A stretch of 64,000 nt of DNA. Source: Branchipolynoe longqiensis. Lineage: Eukaryota > Annelida > Polychaeta > Phyllodocida > Polynoidae. The stretch is from the NCBI GenBank assembly GCA_030323885.1, contig CM059196.1:36124481-36188480 (forward strand), given 5' to 3'. The notes under the pieces were generated by a model. The model made no database searches. It had not been told where the DNA came from and worked only from the letters and a program-made list of their open reading frames with translations. Position numbers and translations under genes: made by a program. Every line of letters starts with the position of its first letter. The first letter of the stretch is position 1. This document shows, in pieces, positions 1-9,971 of this stretch.

Positions 1-1246
1 CATGATCACAGTGACATACACATACACACCATACATGTTATATACATACATGATCACAGTGACATACACATACACACCATACATGTTATATACATACATG
101 ATCACAGTGACATACACATACACACCATACATGTTATATACATACATGATCACAGTGACATACACATACACACCATACATGTTATATACATACATGATCA
201 CAGTGACATACACATACACACCATACATGTTATATACATACATGATCACAGTGACATACACATACACACCATACATGGTATATACATACATGATCACAGT
301 GACATACACATACACAACATACATGTTATATACATACATGATCACAGTGACATACATGTACACACCATACATGGTATATATATACCTGATCACAGTGACA
401 TACATGTACACACCATACATGGTATATACATACATGATCACAGTGACATACACATACACACCATACATGGTATATACATACATGATCACAGTGACATACA
501 CATACACACCATACATGTTATATACATACATGATCACAGTGACATACACATACACACCATACATGTTATATACATACATGATCACAGTGACATACACACC
601 ATACATGGTATATACATACATGATCACAGTGACATACACATACACAACATACATGTTATATACATACATGATCACAGCGACATACATGTACACACCATAC
701 ACATATATATACCTGATCACAGTGACATACACATACACACCATACATATTATATACATACATGATCAGAGTGACATACACATACACACCATACATGGTAT
801 ATACATACATGATCACAGTCACATAAACATACACACCATACATGTTATATACATACATGATCACAGTAACATACACATACACACCATACATATTATATAC
901 ATACATGATCACAGTGACATACACATACACACCATACAGTTATACACACAGTCACAACATACACACCATACATGGTATATACATACATGATCACAGTGAC
1001 ATACACATACACAACATACATGTTATATACATACATGATCACAGCGACATACATGTACACACCATACACGGTATATATACCTGATCACAGTGACATACAC
1101 ATACACACCATACATGGTATATACATACATGATCACAGTGACATACACATACACAACATACATGTTATATACATACATGATCACAGCGACATACATGTAC
1201 ACACCATACACGGTATATATACCTGATCACAGTGACATACACATGA
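1..1246. repeat. 48-bp minisatellite, about 26 units
   Basis: Tandem units of 48 bp, each starting CATGATCACAGTGACATACA, with AC/AT-rich bodies. Units from about 350 onward vary (CATGTA for CACATA, GGTATA for GTTATA) and a few are shortened. Because 48 is divisible by 3, frame 1 stays open and gives an artefactual 16-residue repeat peptide. The array begins at or before the window edge, so its true length is unknown. Confidence 0.95.
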
Positions 1247-1975
1247 GGGGGTTGCGGAGTTGGTGGTGGAAAAATCGACCCTTAATGGAAAACTCAAGTC
1301 CTTGGCCCCCCTGGTGTATACTTGTTGAACTATTAGAGACTCTGCTTGAGGAGGCGCGGCATGTCACGTGATCGTTTCCTTGGACACGTGCTTGTCATTC
1401 TCCAAGCCGATGCTCAGTTTGGGCGACTTGGGGGGGGGGGCGGGGGGGGGGGGTGGGGGGTGGGGGCAGCGTTCGTCGCCTGTAAAAAGAAGGCGACATA
1501 CCGAAATGGGCGTGGCGCGTCAGAGCGCCATCTTACTAAAACATTGCCGTCACCAAAACCACACCAAAAAGATTATCTCCAAAAGAGACTCTACTTATGA
1601 GGTTTAAGAACAAGATTTGTGGTAGGGGGACTGGGGTAAGACTATATTAATCTTAGGCAAAGTTATTATATTCTGTAAGTGAAAGTGATGAAAGCCCAGT
1701 TGTAAAGCCACATTGTTTTTGGTATTTTGACAGAATTGGTGGGTGAACTCTTAGCGAAACGTGGCCCGCTATGTATATATACATTGTGATGTCGGGTACG
1801 TCCCCGGATGGAACCACAAAGAATGCCCCGGGTGCCATTTACTAACAGTTCCGCGACCAATTTCAGTTAAGTTTATGCCCACTCATTTCCATTGCGGTAA
1901 TGTGTGCGCAATTTTGAAATGACAGATTTCATATGGCCATACAATAACAAAATTATTCAGCCATATATGAAGACA
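1247..1975. other. Unannotated stretch with a G-rich tract
   Basis: I see no convincing gene. A G-run tract lies at about 1429-1470 and could form G-quadruplexes. The rest is mixed-composition sequence with short ORFs lacking family features. Confidence 0.5.
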
Positions 1976-2165
1976 ACACTATAATAAACACTATAATGAT
2001 TAGATAATTTGAACAATAAATGCTATGATAAACACTATAATAATTAGATAAAACACTACGATAATTAGATAATTAGAACAAAACACTGTAGTAATTAGAA
2101 AATTAACACTAATAATTAGATAATTTAAAAAAAACACTATAATAATTAGAACAAAACCCCCCAAA
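1976..2165. repeat. AT-rich degenerate tandem repeat
   Basis: Imperfect reiteration of an ACACTATAATAATTAGA-like motif with variable spacing, very A/T-rich. No coding signal. Confidence 0.75.
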
Positions 2166-2244
2166 TATTCATGGTAAAGCGATGGAAATTCCACTTTTGT
2201 GGTAAATTTGAAGATTCTCGGGATATTCCCTCATGATGAGTATA

Positions 2245-2433
2245 TAGTAAAAGCTCTCTAACCGACCACCTCTACAGATCGACCACTCTCCTATATCAAT
2301 CACTTTATTTGGGTCCCAAACGATCGTCCATACAATACCATTGTAACGTTTAAAAAAAAGCTCCCTAAAGCTCCCTAGATGAACCATTTAAAGTCGGTCC
2401 CATGGTCGGTCGATTTAGAGAGGTTTTACTGTA
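2245..2433. mobile_element. pogo-like MITE, decayed copy
   Basis: Same family as 12183-12360. The internal block contains TTTGGGTCCCAA and ends in the family terminal repeat (GAGAGGTTTTACTG, then TA). The left terminus is mutated (TAGTAAAAGCTCTCTAA), and an A-run interrupts the middle. Non-coding. Confidence 0.75.
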
Positions 2434-2449
2434 TATACTTAGTAACTGC

Positions 2450-2545
2450 CAATGACCCCCCCCCCCCCCCTCCACCTCTCTCCTCCCTTATCCCTCCACC
2501 CTTATCCCTCTACCCTCCCCCCTCCACCTCCCTCCATCCTCCACC
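2450..2545. repeat. C-rich low-complexity tract
   Basis: A run of about 15 C followed by CCT/CCTCC-rich sequence. The Pro/Ser-rich ORFs over it are compositional artefacts. Confidence 0.8.
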
Positions 2546-2818
2546 CAAACGACACCACCCGACAGCTCTCAGACACTCCTCAGTGGGGTGCACCCTCAAA
2601 GGTCGGCCCGTCCAAGTGTACACAACCCAATCGGGAACATGGCCATCGGAGCTGATGATCGTGTAACTAAATAATTGCCATTTTAGCCGAAAATTACCAC
2701 GGCCAAAGAGAATTTACTCCTTGTTTGTTGTTTTTTAGTGGGTTTTTTTTCTCCCCATTCACAATTAATCTCAATGCCCGCTTTGGTTTCGCCGTTGCCT
2801 CGCCGTGTAGATCCTACA

Positions 2819-2862
2819 TGTTACCCTTGTATTTATACTCGTATAATGCGTTATACATCACA
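2819..2862. repeat. ~44-bp dispersed direct repeat, copy 1
   Basis: Contains TTATACTCGTATAATGC and matches 4697-4740 with only a few differences, in the same orientation. The two copies bracket the LINE fragments between them. Confidence 0.75.
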
Positions 2863-2869
2863 TAAATTC

Positions 2870-2975
2870 ATGAAGTGGACTCCTACAAATACCTGGGCAC
2901 AACTCTTGACTCCACACTAAATGGGAACCGACAATTGGCAAGACTGAATCAAACAGGGCAACGAAGCTTGTACAT
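2870..2975 (+). pseudogene. LINE RT fragment (post-catalytic region)
   Basis: Translates as EVDSYKYLGTTLDSTLNGN followed by about 14 residues. The VDSYKYLG.xLD pattern lies just after the YADD box in LINE reverse transcriptases; the same position reads VDHYKYLGLELD in the LINE at 51913-52983. Only about 35 codons remain, with no catalytic box. It abuts the CR1-type C-terminal fragment downstream and may be a rearranged part of the same element or a separate insertion. Confidence 0.65.
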
Positions 2976-2977
2976 GG

Positions 2978-3349
2978 ATTCGATGCAATACCCTATGAAC
3001 AACGTATGCGTCATTGAAGATCCCAAGCATGTACTACAGACGGGCCCGGGGGGATATGATTGAAGTATTCAAATATCTCCATGGTATCTACAAGACAGGC
3101 GGCACCCTTATCAGAGACTCCAACACCAGGACCAGAGGGCACTCCCTGAAGCTGAGGAAGCGGTACTCCAGACTGGATCTGCGACACAACTTTTTCGGCT
3201 TTAGGGTGGTTGACCTGTGGAATGACCTGCCGGAGAGTGTCATAGCAGCGGAGTCGGTGAACTGCTTCAAGTCCCGACTGGATGCATACTGGTCAAGCAT
3301 TACATATATCTTGGAGCCAGTGACAGTTGCTACGATTGACCACATCTGA
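2978..3349 (+). pseudogene. CR1-like LINE reverse transcriptase C-terminus (frameshifted)
   Basis: The C-terminal tail of a CR1/jockey-group LINE polyprotein. It starts in one frame as IPYEQRMRH, shifts frame at about 3012, and continues as KIPSMYYRRARGDMIEVFK, then TRGHSLKL, LDLRHNFFGFRVVDLWNDL, and ends PESVIAAESVNCFKSRLDAYW before a stop at 3347-3349. RRARGDMIEV and FxxRVVDLWNxLP are characteristic of the end of CR1-type ORF2. The endonuclease and RT catalytic parts are absent, as expected for 5' truncation. The 3' UTR follows directly and ends in an ATTG microsatellite. It cannot be active. Confidence 0.8.
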
Positions 3350-3437
3350 AGAACTGTCTCCATTTCAATTAATTAAGAGCGGCTAACAGGTCCAAGGCCT
3401 ATTATAGCTGTATCCTATTGATTGATTGATTGAAACA
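3350..3437 (+). mobile_element. 3' UTR and (ATTG)n tail of the CR1-like LINE
   Basis: A short 3' UTR follows the stop codon and ends in TGATTGATTGATTG at 3419-3433. Short terminal microsatellites of this kind are typical of CR1-group LINE 3' ends. Confidence 0.65.
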
Positions 3438-3953
3438 CTGGCACTAAAACTGACAACTTTTTTTAGGAAATTAAGGAAATTCATAAGTGAAAACACTGCA
3501 CTGCTCCTGTATCAGACTACAATATTGCCTGTTATTGATTACAATGACATCATATATGAGCTCTTAACAAAACAACAAAAGATCAAACTGCAAAGAATTC
3601 AGAACCGAGCACTGAGAACAGTTTACCAAGGCAAGACACTCAGTGTGGCTGAACTGCACAAGAAAGCCAAATTGGATACTCTCTCAGAACGAAGGGACCT
3701 ACACCTGATGGCCGTAATGCACAAACGCGCAAAAGACGAAAAATTCATTGACCGCACAAATAGAATAACAAGAAGAGGAGCCTCCACTCTGCTCAATGTA
3801 CCACACCCTTCAACAAATAAATATATCGGAGCACCAATCTACAAAGGTAGTGTCATGTGGAATGACCTCCCCATCAGAGTCAGAGAAACACAAACACTAC
3901 TTGCCTTCAAAAATGCATATAGGGCCCACCTGATTATTCAGGCCCTTGAATGA
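3426..3953 (+). pseudogene. LINE ORF2 C-terminal fragment (second family)
   Basis: An open frame of about 175 codons matching the region after the RT palm in LINE ORF2: LLLYQTTILPVIDYNDIIY, KIKLQRIQNRALRTVY, RRDLHLMAVMHKRAKD and near the end YKGSVMWNDLP. The LP.xDY, QNRALR and WNDLP landmarks are shared with the LINE at 51913-52983, but the rest differs, so it is another family. The frame is intact to the stop at 3951-3953, but there is no catalytic YADD box. The apparent start lies in the ATTG tail of the previous LINE and is not a real initiation site. A C-rich 3' region follows. Confidence 0.78.
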
Positions 3954-3992
3954 CTACTGCAGTAATTACTAGCAAAGCCCTGAGCTTCTGCC

Positions 3993-4010
3993 ACCCCCCC
4001 CCCCCCCCCC
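3993..4010. repeat. Poly-C run
   Basis: A C homopolymer of about 18 bases downstream of the LINE fragment; its length is likely unreliable. Confidence 0.85.
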
Positions 4011-4159
4011 GCATCCTCGATTGCTCTCCTGTGGGTATTTCCCCACAACCACCCACCCCAATGGGTCGAACATCCTACACAGCTATCAACCTGTCTAAGC
4101 ACATTGAACACTATATAAATTATAATACAAACAAAATGTATTGTCAACTATAAACTTCC

Positions 4160-4696
4160 CTCGTTTTATAAGAGAAAAATGTAACCCACAACAATTGTTT
4201 GAGTTGCCCCGAGTGTACACTTTCTACTCGGTGCTGCTCCCCATTTCTGCATGAACTACAGTGACTGGTGCTGTACATTATACAGCAGGAGCCATTCCCA
4301 TTATTCTACAGGATCGGTGCTGTAACTAATACAGAACTGATCAAACTTAGATTATTTAGACTGTCAATTCCAATAGTAAGATGGCCAGAAGACCAGCTCT
4401 CCGGCGCTGACAAATGTCATATTCAAATGAATAAATACTTTACCCCCCCAAAAAAAATACCTCGGTACACAAAAGAACAAAAGTTTGGTTTGTATTTAAT
4501 AACTGGCTCAGGGATTAATAGCCAAGATCCCAAGAATCCCCCAACAAATGTCTTTCAGGACTTATTAATATTAGTCTCAGGGTATAGATACATTTTTCCA
4601 GTGTGTGACGTGAGGGGGGCGCCCACCCGGCAATTTACCCGACAGCTGGGAGGGGGGCGCTCCACCAATGAACAAGAGGAAATATAGGATGTACAC
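4160..4696. other. Unannotated stretch
   Basis: A 139-codon open frame (4268-4687) has no recognisable domain, signal peptide or repeat. I see no other feature; it may be decayed transposon sequence. Confidence 0.4.
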
Positions 4697-4740
4697 GTTA
4701 CCCTTGTATTTATACTCGTATAATGCATTATACATCACAC
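4697..4740. repeat. ~44-bp dispersed direct repeat, copy 2
   Basis: Second copy of the sequence at 2819-2862, followed by CACACACA. Confidence 0.75.
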
Positions 4741-4903
4741 ACACAAACCTTCATTTGGCACACTGAGTTAACGCAGGGGGAAGATGAACTCGTCCTGTCT
4801 CGTTAAGAAAGCCGCACAAATTGTACTTGTTACTTTTATTCCCGCTGAGATTTTGATTCAGCCTCACATTAAACAGGTTTTACTGGTGGCATTTCCCAGT
4901 GTT

Positions 4904-4958
4904 AAGATGGCCGTCAAATCGCTGCTGACGTCATATGTGACGTCATCAGGGACTTCCG
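4904..4958. promoter_or_regulatory. YY1 / double CRE / ETS-like motif cluster
   Basis: AAGATGGCCG at 4904-4913 fits the YY1 core. Two perfect TGACGTCA palindromes follow at 4926-4933 and 4938-4945, 12 bp apart, then ACTTCCGG (reverse ETS) at 4952-4959. This combination is common in animal TATA-less promoters. The next base starts a SINE insertion. No exon was recognised nearby, so promoter function is inferred. Confidence 0.45.
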
Positions 4959-4960
4959 GT

Positions 4961-5292
4961 TGGTTGGTTGTTGGAGTTTTATGTCCTGGGAACATCTAAG
5001 GTCATATCCGGACAGGTACCGATTTGTGACAGTGTACACTCATGGCAACTTTATCGTGCTACCCCATTGGGAAATCAGGCTGCTGGCACCATGACCCAAT
5101 ATCCCACTCAGAAACATTATCCTGACACTGAGCTGACCAGTCCTTGCTCTATCCTATTAATGCCGAGTGCAAGGCTAGGAAGTGACAATTATCAATTTCA
5201 TACGTCATTGTTTTGACTCAAACGGGAACCAAAGTCCCGATCTCCACACGCGAGGCCCATGCTCTACCGATTCGGCCACCGCGCCCTATGCC
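4961..5292 (-). mobile_element. SINE-1 (tRNA-headed), full length with 10-bp target duplication
   Basis: Read on the minus strand: tRNA-like head with A-box-like GTGGCCGAATCGGTAGAG, body containing CAGTGTCAGGATAATGT, and a conserved tail with ATGACCTTAGATGTT leading to AACAACCAACC. It is flanked by the perfect 10-bp repeat GACTTCCGGT at 4951-4960 and 5293-5302. This copy defines the element as about 330 bp. Confidence 0.9.
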
Positions 5293-5318
5293 GACTTCCG
5301 GTGTTGTTGACATTGGCA

Positions 5319-5378
5319 TGTTGGTTGGTTGTTGGAGTTTTACGTGCTGGAAACTTGTAAGGTCATTTCAGGATGGGA
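5319..5378 (-). mobile_element. SINE-1 tail fragment
   Basis: Only the 3' tail (TTGGTTGGTTGTTGGAGTTT on the plus strand) and the start of the conserved tail domain remain. It lies just after the full-length SINE-1. Confidence 0.75.
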
Positions 5379-5521
5379 CATTGTCAGGTACCCCCAACGG
5401 AATGATCGTCATGTGAAGCTGGGTAAAATATTTTTATTTTAAAACTGTGCAGAATGAATTACGATCTAATCTGTACATGTAAGCTGCTACTGTTTTTGTA
5501 ACAGTAGCGTCGGGGGGTTAT

Positions 5522-5655
5522 TAAAATCGGAAATATTTCACATAGGTCAGGATTCGAACTCACACTTATTGCCATTCCGGGGATAGTGTGCTAAATGTTA
5601 TGCTATCTAGGCTCCCTAATGCAATCACGCTATCCACAACTACCTATCTACGTAT
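5522..5655 (-). mobile_element. Degenerate solo terminal repeat of the tRNA-bearing TRIM family
   Basis: Aligns with the 182-bp terminal repeat at 9651-9832: ATTCGAACTCACA (B-box complement), ATTCCGGGGATAGTGTGCTAA, CTAGGCTCCCT and ACCTATCTACG, all in order. Both ends are eroded. Confidence 0.65.
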
Positions 5656-5663
5656 ATATATAG

Positions 5664-5905
5664 CTATTTTCCGTTCCTACCAGTGGTCCACAACTGGCTA
5701 ATCAAAGGCTGTGGTATGTGCTCTCTTGTCTGTGGGAAAGTGCATATAAAAGACCCCTTGCTGCTTATCGGTAATAGTAGCCTATGTGGCGGCAGTGGGT
5801 TTCCTCCAAAGAAATATGTCAGAACCATCATATGCTTGATGTTCAATATCCGATGATAAAAGTTACTGTGCTCTAGAGGCGTCGTTAAATAAAACAACTT
5901 GTTAT
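5664..5905 (+). mobile_element. Widespread molluscan tRNA-derived SINE (3' part)
   Basis: Contains, in order, CCGTTCCTACCAGTGGTCCA, GGCTGTGGTATGTGCTCTC, TGCATATAAAAGACCCCTTG, GGGTTTCCTCC and the terminal GGCGTCGTTAAATAAAAC. I recall this order from a SINE family common in mollusc genomes. The tRNA head is missing. Confidence 0.75.
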
Positions 5906-6080
5906 GTGTATATATATATATCATAGTCAAGCATAGCAAGAAATTATATACTATATATTTATAGCATTAAAAAAAACAATGTAACACAAATATACACAGG
6001 AAGCTGGAAAAGCCAATTGGACTGTATGACTGGATATCGCTGGGAATGTCGTATATATATATATAGCCTAGTAGGGGTAT

Positions 6081-6610
6081 GCAGGTATTGCAAGTATTGC
6101 AATACCTCAGGGAGTTTGATGCCCCTGCCCTGCATAGTTGTAAACCACTGCCTTGTGGTACAGGTTCTTGACAGAACCGAAGGCTAAGGGAGCAAACCCT
6201 AAACAGAAAACCATGTCACTGTGGCAGCATTAAGGGCGGTTGATGAATGGAACTCCCAACAACTCCCGACCAGCCACTGCAGGGACAAATAGTTTTGCGC
6301 CTGTCTGGACATGTTCTTGCCGGTGTGAAACCACTATTTGCTCCCCGAGAGAGTGCCGCTGGTAACTTGCAAAAGCCAGCAGTACTTCAACACTTTTGCA
6401 GGCAGCTTTCATGAAATGTGGAAAGAGAGGGCGCCCTCGTCTCCGGTTCAAGGATACCATCAAGAGAAACCTGAAGCTGAGAGACATTATGACCGACTCA
6501 TGGACATCACTCTCACAGCAGAGAGCTAAATGGAGAGCGGCAGTCAAAAAGCAGTCTTTGACGCATCGTGACTGACAGCATGATGATGATGATCATGATG
6601 ATCATGATGA
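6081..6610 (+). mobile_element. LINE-derived element with ATGATG tail, copy 1
   Basis: About 530 bp starting GCAGGTATTGCAAGTATTGC and ending in a GATGATGATGATCATGATG tail. A second copy lies inverted at 23522-23999 and starts at the same 5' position, so this looks like a defined non-autonomous unit rather than a random 5' truncation. It carries the LINE-like reading frame at 6417-6575. Confidence 0.75.
6417..6575 (+). pseudogene. LINE ORF2 extreme C-terminus
   Basis: 52 codons reading CGKRGRPRLRFKDTIKRNL, then LRDIMTDSWTSLSQQRAKW and ending KKQSLTHRD before a TGA. The pattern GRPxLRFKDxxKRxL..L....W...A.DRxxWR is the known end of several LINE polyproteins; here DR is replaced by QR. No RT palm remains. 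The frame ends just before the ATGATG tail, as expected for a LINE 3' terminus. The second copy (23522-23999) lacks about 43 bp that includes the GRPRLRF segment. Confidence 0.7.
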
Positions 6611-7394
6611 GTAGGACATAGCATAAGTTTAATAGTATAGTCACAACATACACTGTCACAAGTCGGTACCCATCCTGATATGACCATATATGTTGCAAGG
6701 ACATACAACTCCAACAACAAACCAACGTAATATGGTATAGTTATTTTTACTCTAAACTATACATATTATAAATATATATACATATAAATGTGGGGATGTA
6801 TTGTATATTTATATATGGCTATTCATATTATATTACCGTAGCTATTCCATGCTATATTCTAGACGAAGCGTGCTATATATACATGTAAACATAACTGCTG
6901 ATACCACGGATATCAGATCACGCCAAAGAAACCACCTGAGTAATGTTTGCTGTGAATGATCGCCGACTTGTTAGTGCAGCGGGACCTTTCAGAGATGGAT
7001 GTCGGGCGGCGGGCTACAAAGGGCTGATATGTGTCCTCTCCGGAGGGTGTGCGCGTTCTCTATGGTTTCCGGTCGGTCATTAGGGCTGTCTGATAGGGGC
7101 GGGGCAGTGGCAGGGACCCGTATGTTACCCGCACATTAACGCGAGATGTCGGCGTGACACAACACAGCCGAGAGCACTACCGAGAAATCGCCAGCAGCTT
7201 AGCCAAACACGGGCCCTAAACCACTCCCCCCCCACCACCCCCCGCCTGCTGTAGTCAGCATGATATATCACGTGCTAAACGTGATATATACGCGTGGGTA
7301 GGGTGCTGTTTCGCATATGTGTGTGGTTATGGGTATCAATCATCGATATCGGCCACGTTAAACCAAGTACTTCATACTTGTTGCTCACTGCTGA
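6611..7394. other. Unannotated stretch, partly GC-rich
   Basis: AT-rich to about 6900, then GC/CpG-richer to about 7320. A consensus GC box, GGGGCGGGGC, is at 7096-7105. No ORF with family features. Confidence 0.4.
7259..7290. other. Perfect hairpin around ATCACGT / ACGTGAT
   Basis: TATATCACGT and ACGTGATATA are inverted copies separated by GCTAA, giving a 10-bp perfect stem. Confidence 0.75.
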
Positions 7395-7500
7395 CTTGCC
7401 TGGTGGTAGGTATTGCTAGGATAAGGGTAATGACTGGCTGGCACAGTGTCAGGATAATGTGTGACTGAGTGGGATATTGGGTTATGGTACACACAACACA
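7395..7500 (+). mobile_element. SINE-1 body fragment
   Basis: Contains ATTGCTAGGATAAGGGTAATG and GTGTCAGGATAATGTGTGACT, which match the central SINE-1 body. Confidence 0.65.
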
Positions 7501-7685
7501 ATATCCCAATGTGGATATATATATTCTGTGACTATATATGTTATGTATGTATAAGATTATGCGAGTATAAAGATATGCAAGGGAATAATTATTATAGTGT
7601 TTTAGAACTTTTACTCTAAAACTAAAAGATCCAATACTGCACCAGTGGCACCACCTTCGGCCCAAACTCAATTAGTTTATTTGAG

Positions 7686-7910
7686 TTTTGCATCCTATCA
7701 GGACAAGTACCATAACCTGATGTCCCCCTCAGTCACATTATCCTGACACTGAGCTAATCATTCCTTACCCTATCCTAATAATGCTGAGAGCCAGGCTAGG
7801 AAGGGACAAGTATAAATAGTTAAATTTGGTAAGTTTTTGGTTTGACTCGACCGAAGATTGATCCTACGTCATTCCGCACAGGAAGCGAGCGCTCTACTCA
7901 GTTAAATATT
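7686..7910 (-). mobile_element. SINE-1, partly deleted
   Basis: Minus-strand SINE-1 with body (CACATTATCCTGACACTGAG on plus) and degraded head (GGAAGCGAGCGCTCTACTC). Much of the tail domain is missing. Confidence 0.7.
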
Positions 7911-8131
7911 CCATCCGATTGCAAAAGGTCAATTATCTGTGAATAATCCGAGGCACAGAAATAGATTAGGGCATGGCCAGGGGGGCTGGGAATAAAGGAT
8001 GTTCCAGCAACCATTGCCTGCCTGGCAATGGTTGCTGGCTGGTCATGGCTGATCCCCCCCACACAGCTAAGGGTAATGCAAAACGCATTGGTAGCAGTAG
8101 GTAGACAGCCAGTCCTTTGTCTTCCGACCAG

Positions 8132-8462
8132 ACGGGATGGCCGAATGAGTTGACCGTCCGTCTCCCATTTTGGTAGATCGTGGGATACAAAACCACAGGT
8201 TCGAACCCTGGTCGAGTGAAACCTATGACGTACAAATTTATATTTGTCGCTTCCTAGCCAGGTGCTTGGCATTATTAGCATAGGGCAAGGACTGGTTGAA
8301 TCAGTGTCAGAATAATGTGACTGAGTAGGATATCAGGTCATGGTGATGGTGGCTTGGTCTCCCAGTGGAGCAGCACTATAAAGTTGCCATGAGTGTGCAC
8401 TGTCACAAGTCAGTACCCAGCCTGATATGGCCTTAGATGTTGATAGGACAAACAAACAAACC
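8132..8462 (+). mobile_element. SINE-1, full length (tRNA-Ser/Leu-like head)
   Basis: The head GGGATGGCCGAATGAGTTGA and B-box GGTTCGAACCC show tRNA origin. The body and tail domain follow, ending in ACAAACAAACAAACC. Together with about 200 bp downstream it is repeated in inverted orientation at 17262-17775. Confidence 0.85.
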
Positions 8463-8619
8463 AATTGCTGTTGGATAGTTAGTATCAAATGTAGGCAAGT
8501 ATTTTGGTTAAAAAAATATGATGCTTTCACCGGACTAAGCAGCTTCAATTGAAATCTGAAAGATTTGGGGCTTTGATGGAAAAGGAACACACATTACTTA
8601 ATGTTTCTGGTTTAGTTAA

Positions 8620-9145
8620 AGTTGCGTAATCCGATGGTTTTGAGTATCTAGCATATGCTTTTAACAAAACAATAATGTAGATTTGATTCTACATATTTAA
8701 CTTGGATACTAATGCACATATTGAGCATGCATTGCCCCATAGAAGGGAATACTAGGTTAATTTAATAGATGAAGTGTTCAAGCGCAAAACAGCGTAAACA
8801 CAGATCCAAAGATTGAGGTAATCATTGGAATCTAACCTCCAATTTTTTTTTTTTTTACATTCCTATTTTTTGTTTCTTGCTCCATCATCAGTTCATCACT
8901 AGAAATGTGGAATTAGTGAGAATTAAAATTAGCTTCAGGGAAAAAATTGTTATTTTAACAACATTTTTGCACCTGAACTCTTCAGATAATAATGCATGAC
9001 AAAACTACTTTTACATGTTTATTCTTCAAATATCTCAAATGTTAGCCATTTTAATTAAAAAGTTACTTCAAACTAAAGTAAGGTAGATTATGACAATCAG
9101 TTTCAGAAAAGTGACAGAAACTAAAAATCATCGGACTATGCAACT
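8620..9145. mobile_element. TTAA-flanked MITE
   Basis: Termini AGTTGCGTAATCCGATGG and CATCGGACTATGCAACT form near-perfect inverted repeats, with TTAA at 8616-8619 and 9146-9149. TTAA duplications fit piggyBac- or Kolobok-type transposases. Non-coding, and it contains another MITE at 8770-8984. Confidence 0.82.
8770..8984. mobile_element. MITE with TTCAGGCGCAAAA ends, nested
   Basis: Ends GAAGTGTTCAAGCGCAAAA and TTTTTGCACCTGAACTCTTC match the inverted ends of the copy at 31238-31481. It lies inside the TTAA MITE. Contains a T-run at 8845-8857. Confidence 0.68.
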
Positions 9146-9222
9146 TTAAGCCAAAACATTACAGTTAAGTTTATTCCATATGCAATAGCTGCCTACCCCC
9201 AAGGTGTTTATTTACATACCAC

Positions 9223-9541
9223 CGGACGCGGTGACCGAATCGATAGTGCACATGCTTTCTATGCGAAAGGTCGGGAGTTCAAATCACAGCCGAGTCAAAC
9301 CAATGACTTATAAAATTGATACTTGTCACTACCTAGCCTTGCACTCAGCATTAATAGAATAGGGCAAGGACTGGTTAGCTCAGTGTCAGGATAATGTGAC
9401 TGTGTGGGATATCGGATCATGGTGCCAGCCACCTGGTTTTTCAGTGGGGAAACACTATAAACTTACCATGAGTGTGTGGTGTCACAATGCCTGATGTGAC
9501 CTTAGTTGTTGCTAGGATGCAAAACAACAATAAACAAACAA
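9223..9541 (+). mobile_element. SINE-1, full length
   Basis: Head CGGACGCGGTGACCGAATCG, body TCAGTGTCAGGATAATGTGA, tail domain CTGATGTGACCTTAGTTGTT and a final AACAACAATAAACAAAC. The B-box is mutated (AGTTCAAATC). Confidence 0.85.
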
Positions 9542-9650
9542 TTTGCATACCTGTTTATTTTATTGGAAGGAGGCAAATTGATGTTTTCAGCGGTGACTAA
9601 ACAATTATGTTAAACTAAGAAGAGTTGCATTGGTCATATATATATATATA

Positions 9651-9832
9651 TGTCATGGGGGTGATGAAAATGGGAATTATTGTGCCTAGAGCGGGACTCG
9701 AACCCACATCTCTTTGCATTCCGGGCCAGTGTTCTAACCATTACACCACCTAGGCTCCCTGATATCAACACACTCCCCACGCCTACCTGTCTATGTGGTT
9801 ACTTGCCTGAGAGGTCAGTGCAGACCACTACA
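9651..9832 (-). repeat. Left terminal repeat of TRIM copy 1
   Basis: 182 bp. Acts as the 3' repeat when read on the minus strand. It differs from the right repeat mainly at 9676-9683 and at GTTCTAACC. Confidence 0.8.
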
Positions 9833-9971
9833 CTCGTCCCCCTGGAATTGTAAGTCTTGTAATGCTTACAATTACATACATACAGGCAATGCACTAACAC
9901 ATACATACACAGGGTAGGTTCAACAACCATACAGCGCAAAGCTTGTACAGGATCCTGATCACGGCAACCAG

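Noticed and set aside
2..826. 274-codon ORF with a perfect 16-residue repeat
   Set aside because: The 48-bp minisatellite period is a multiple of 3, which keeps the frame open; no sequence outside the repeat supports a protein.
1..1246. CRISPR-like array
   Set aside because: The units are contiguous with no unique spacers, and the host is a eukaryote.
4268..4687. A host gene of 139 codons
   Set aside because: No domain, no splice context I could support and no second exon; listed only as unannotated.
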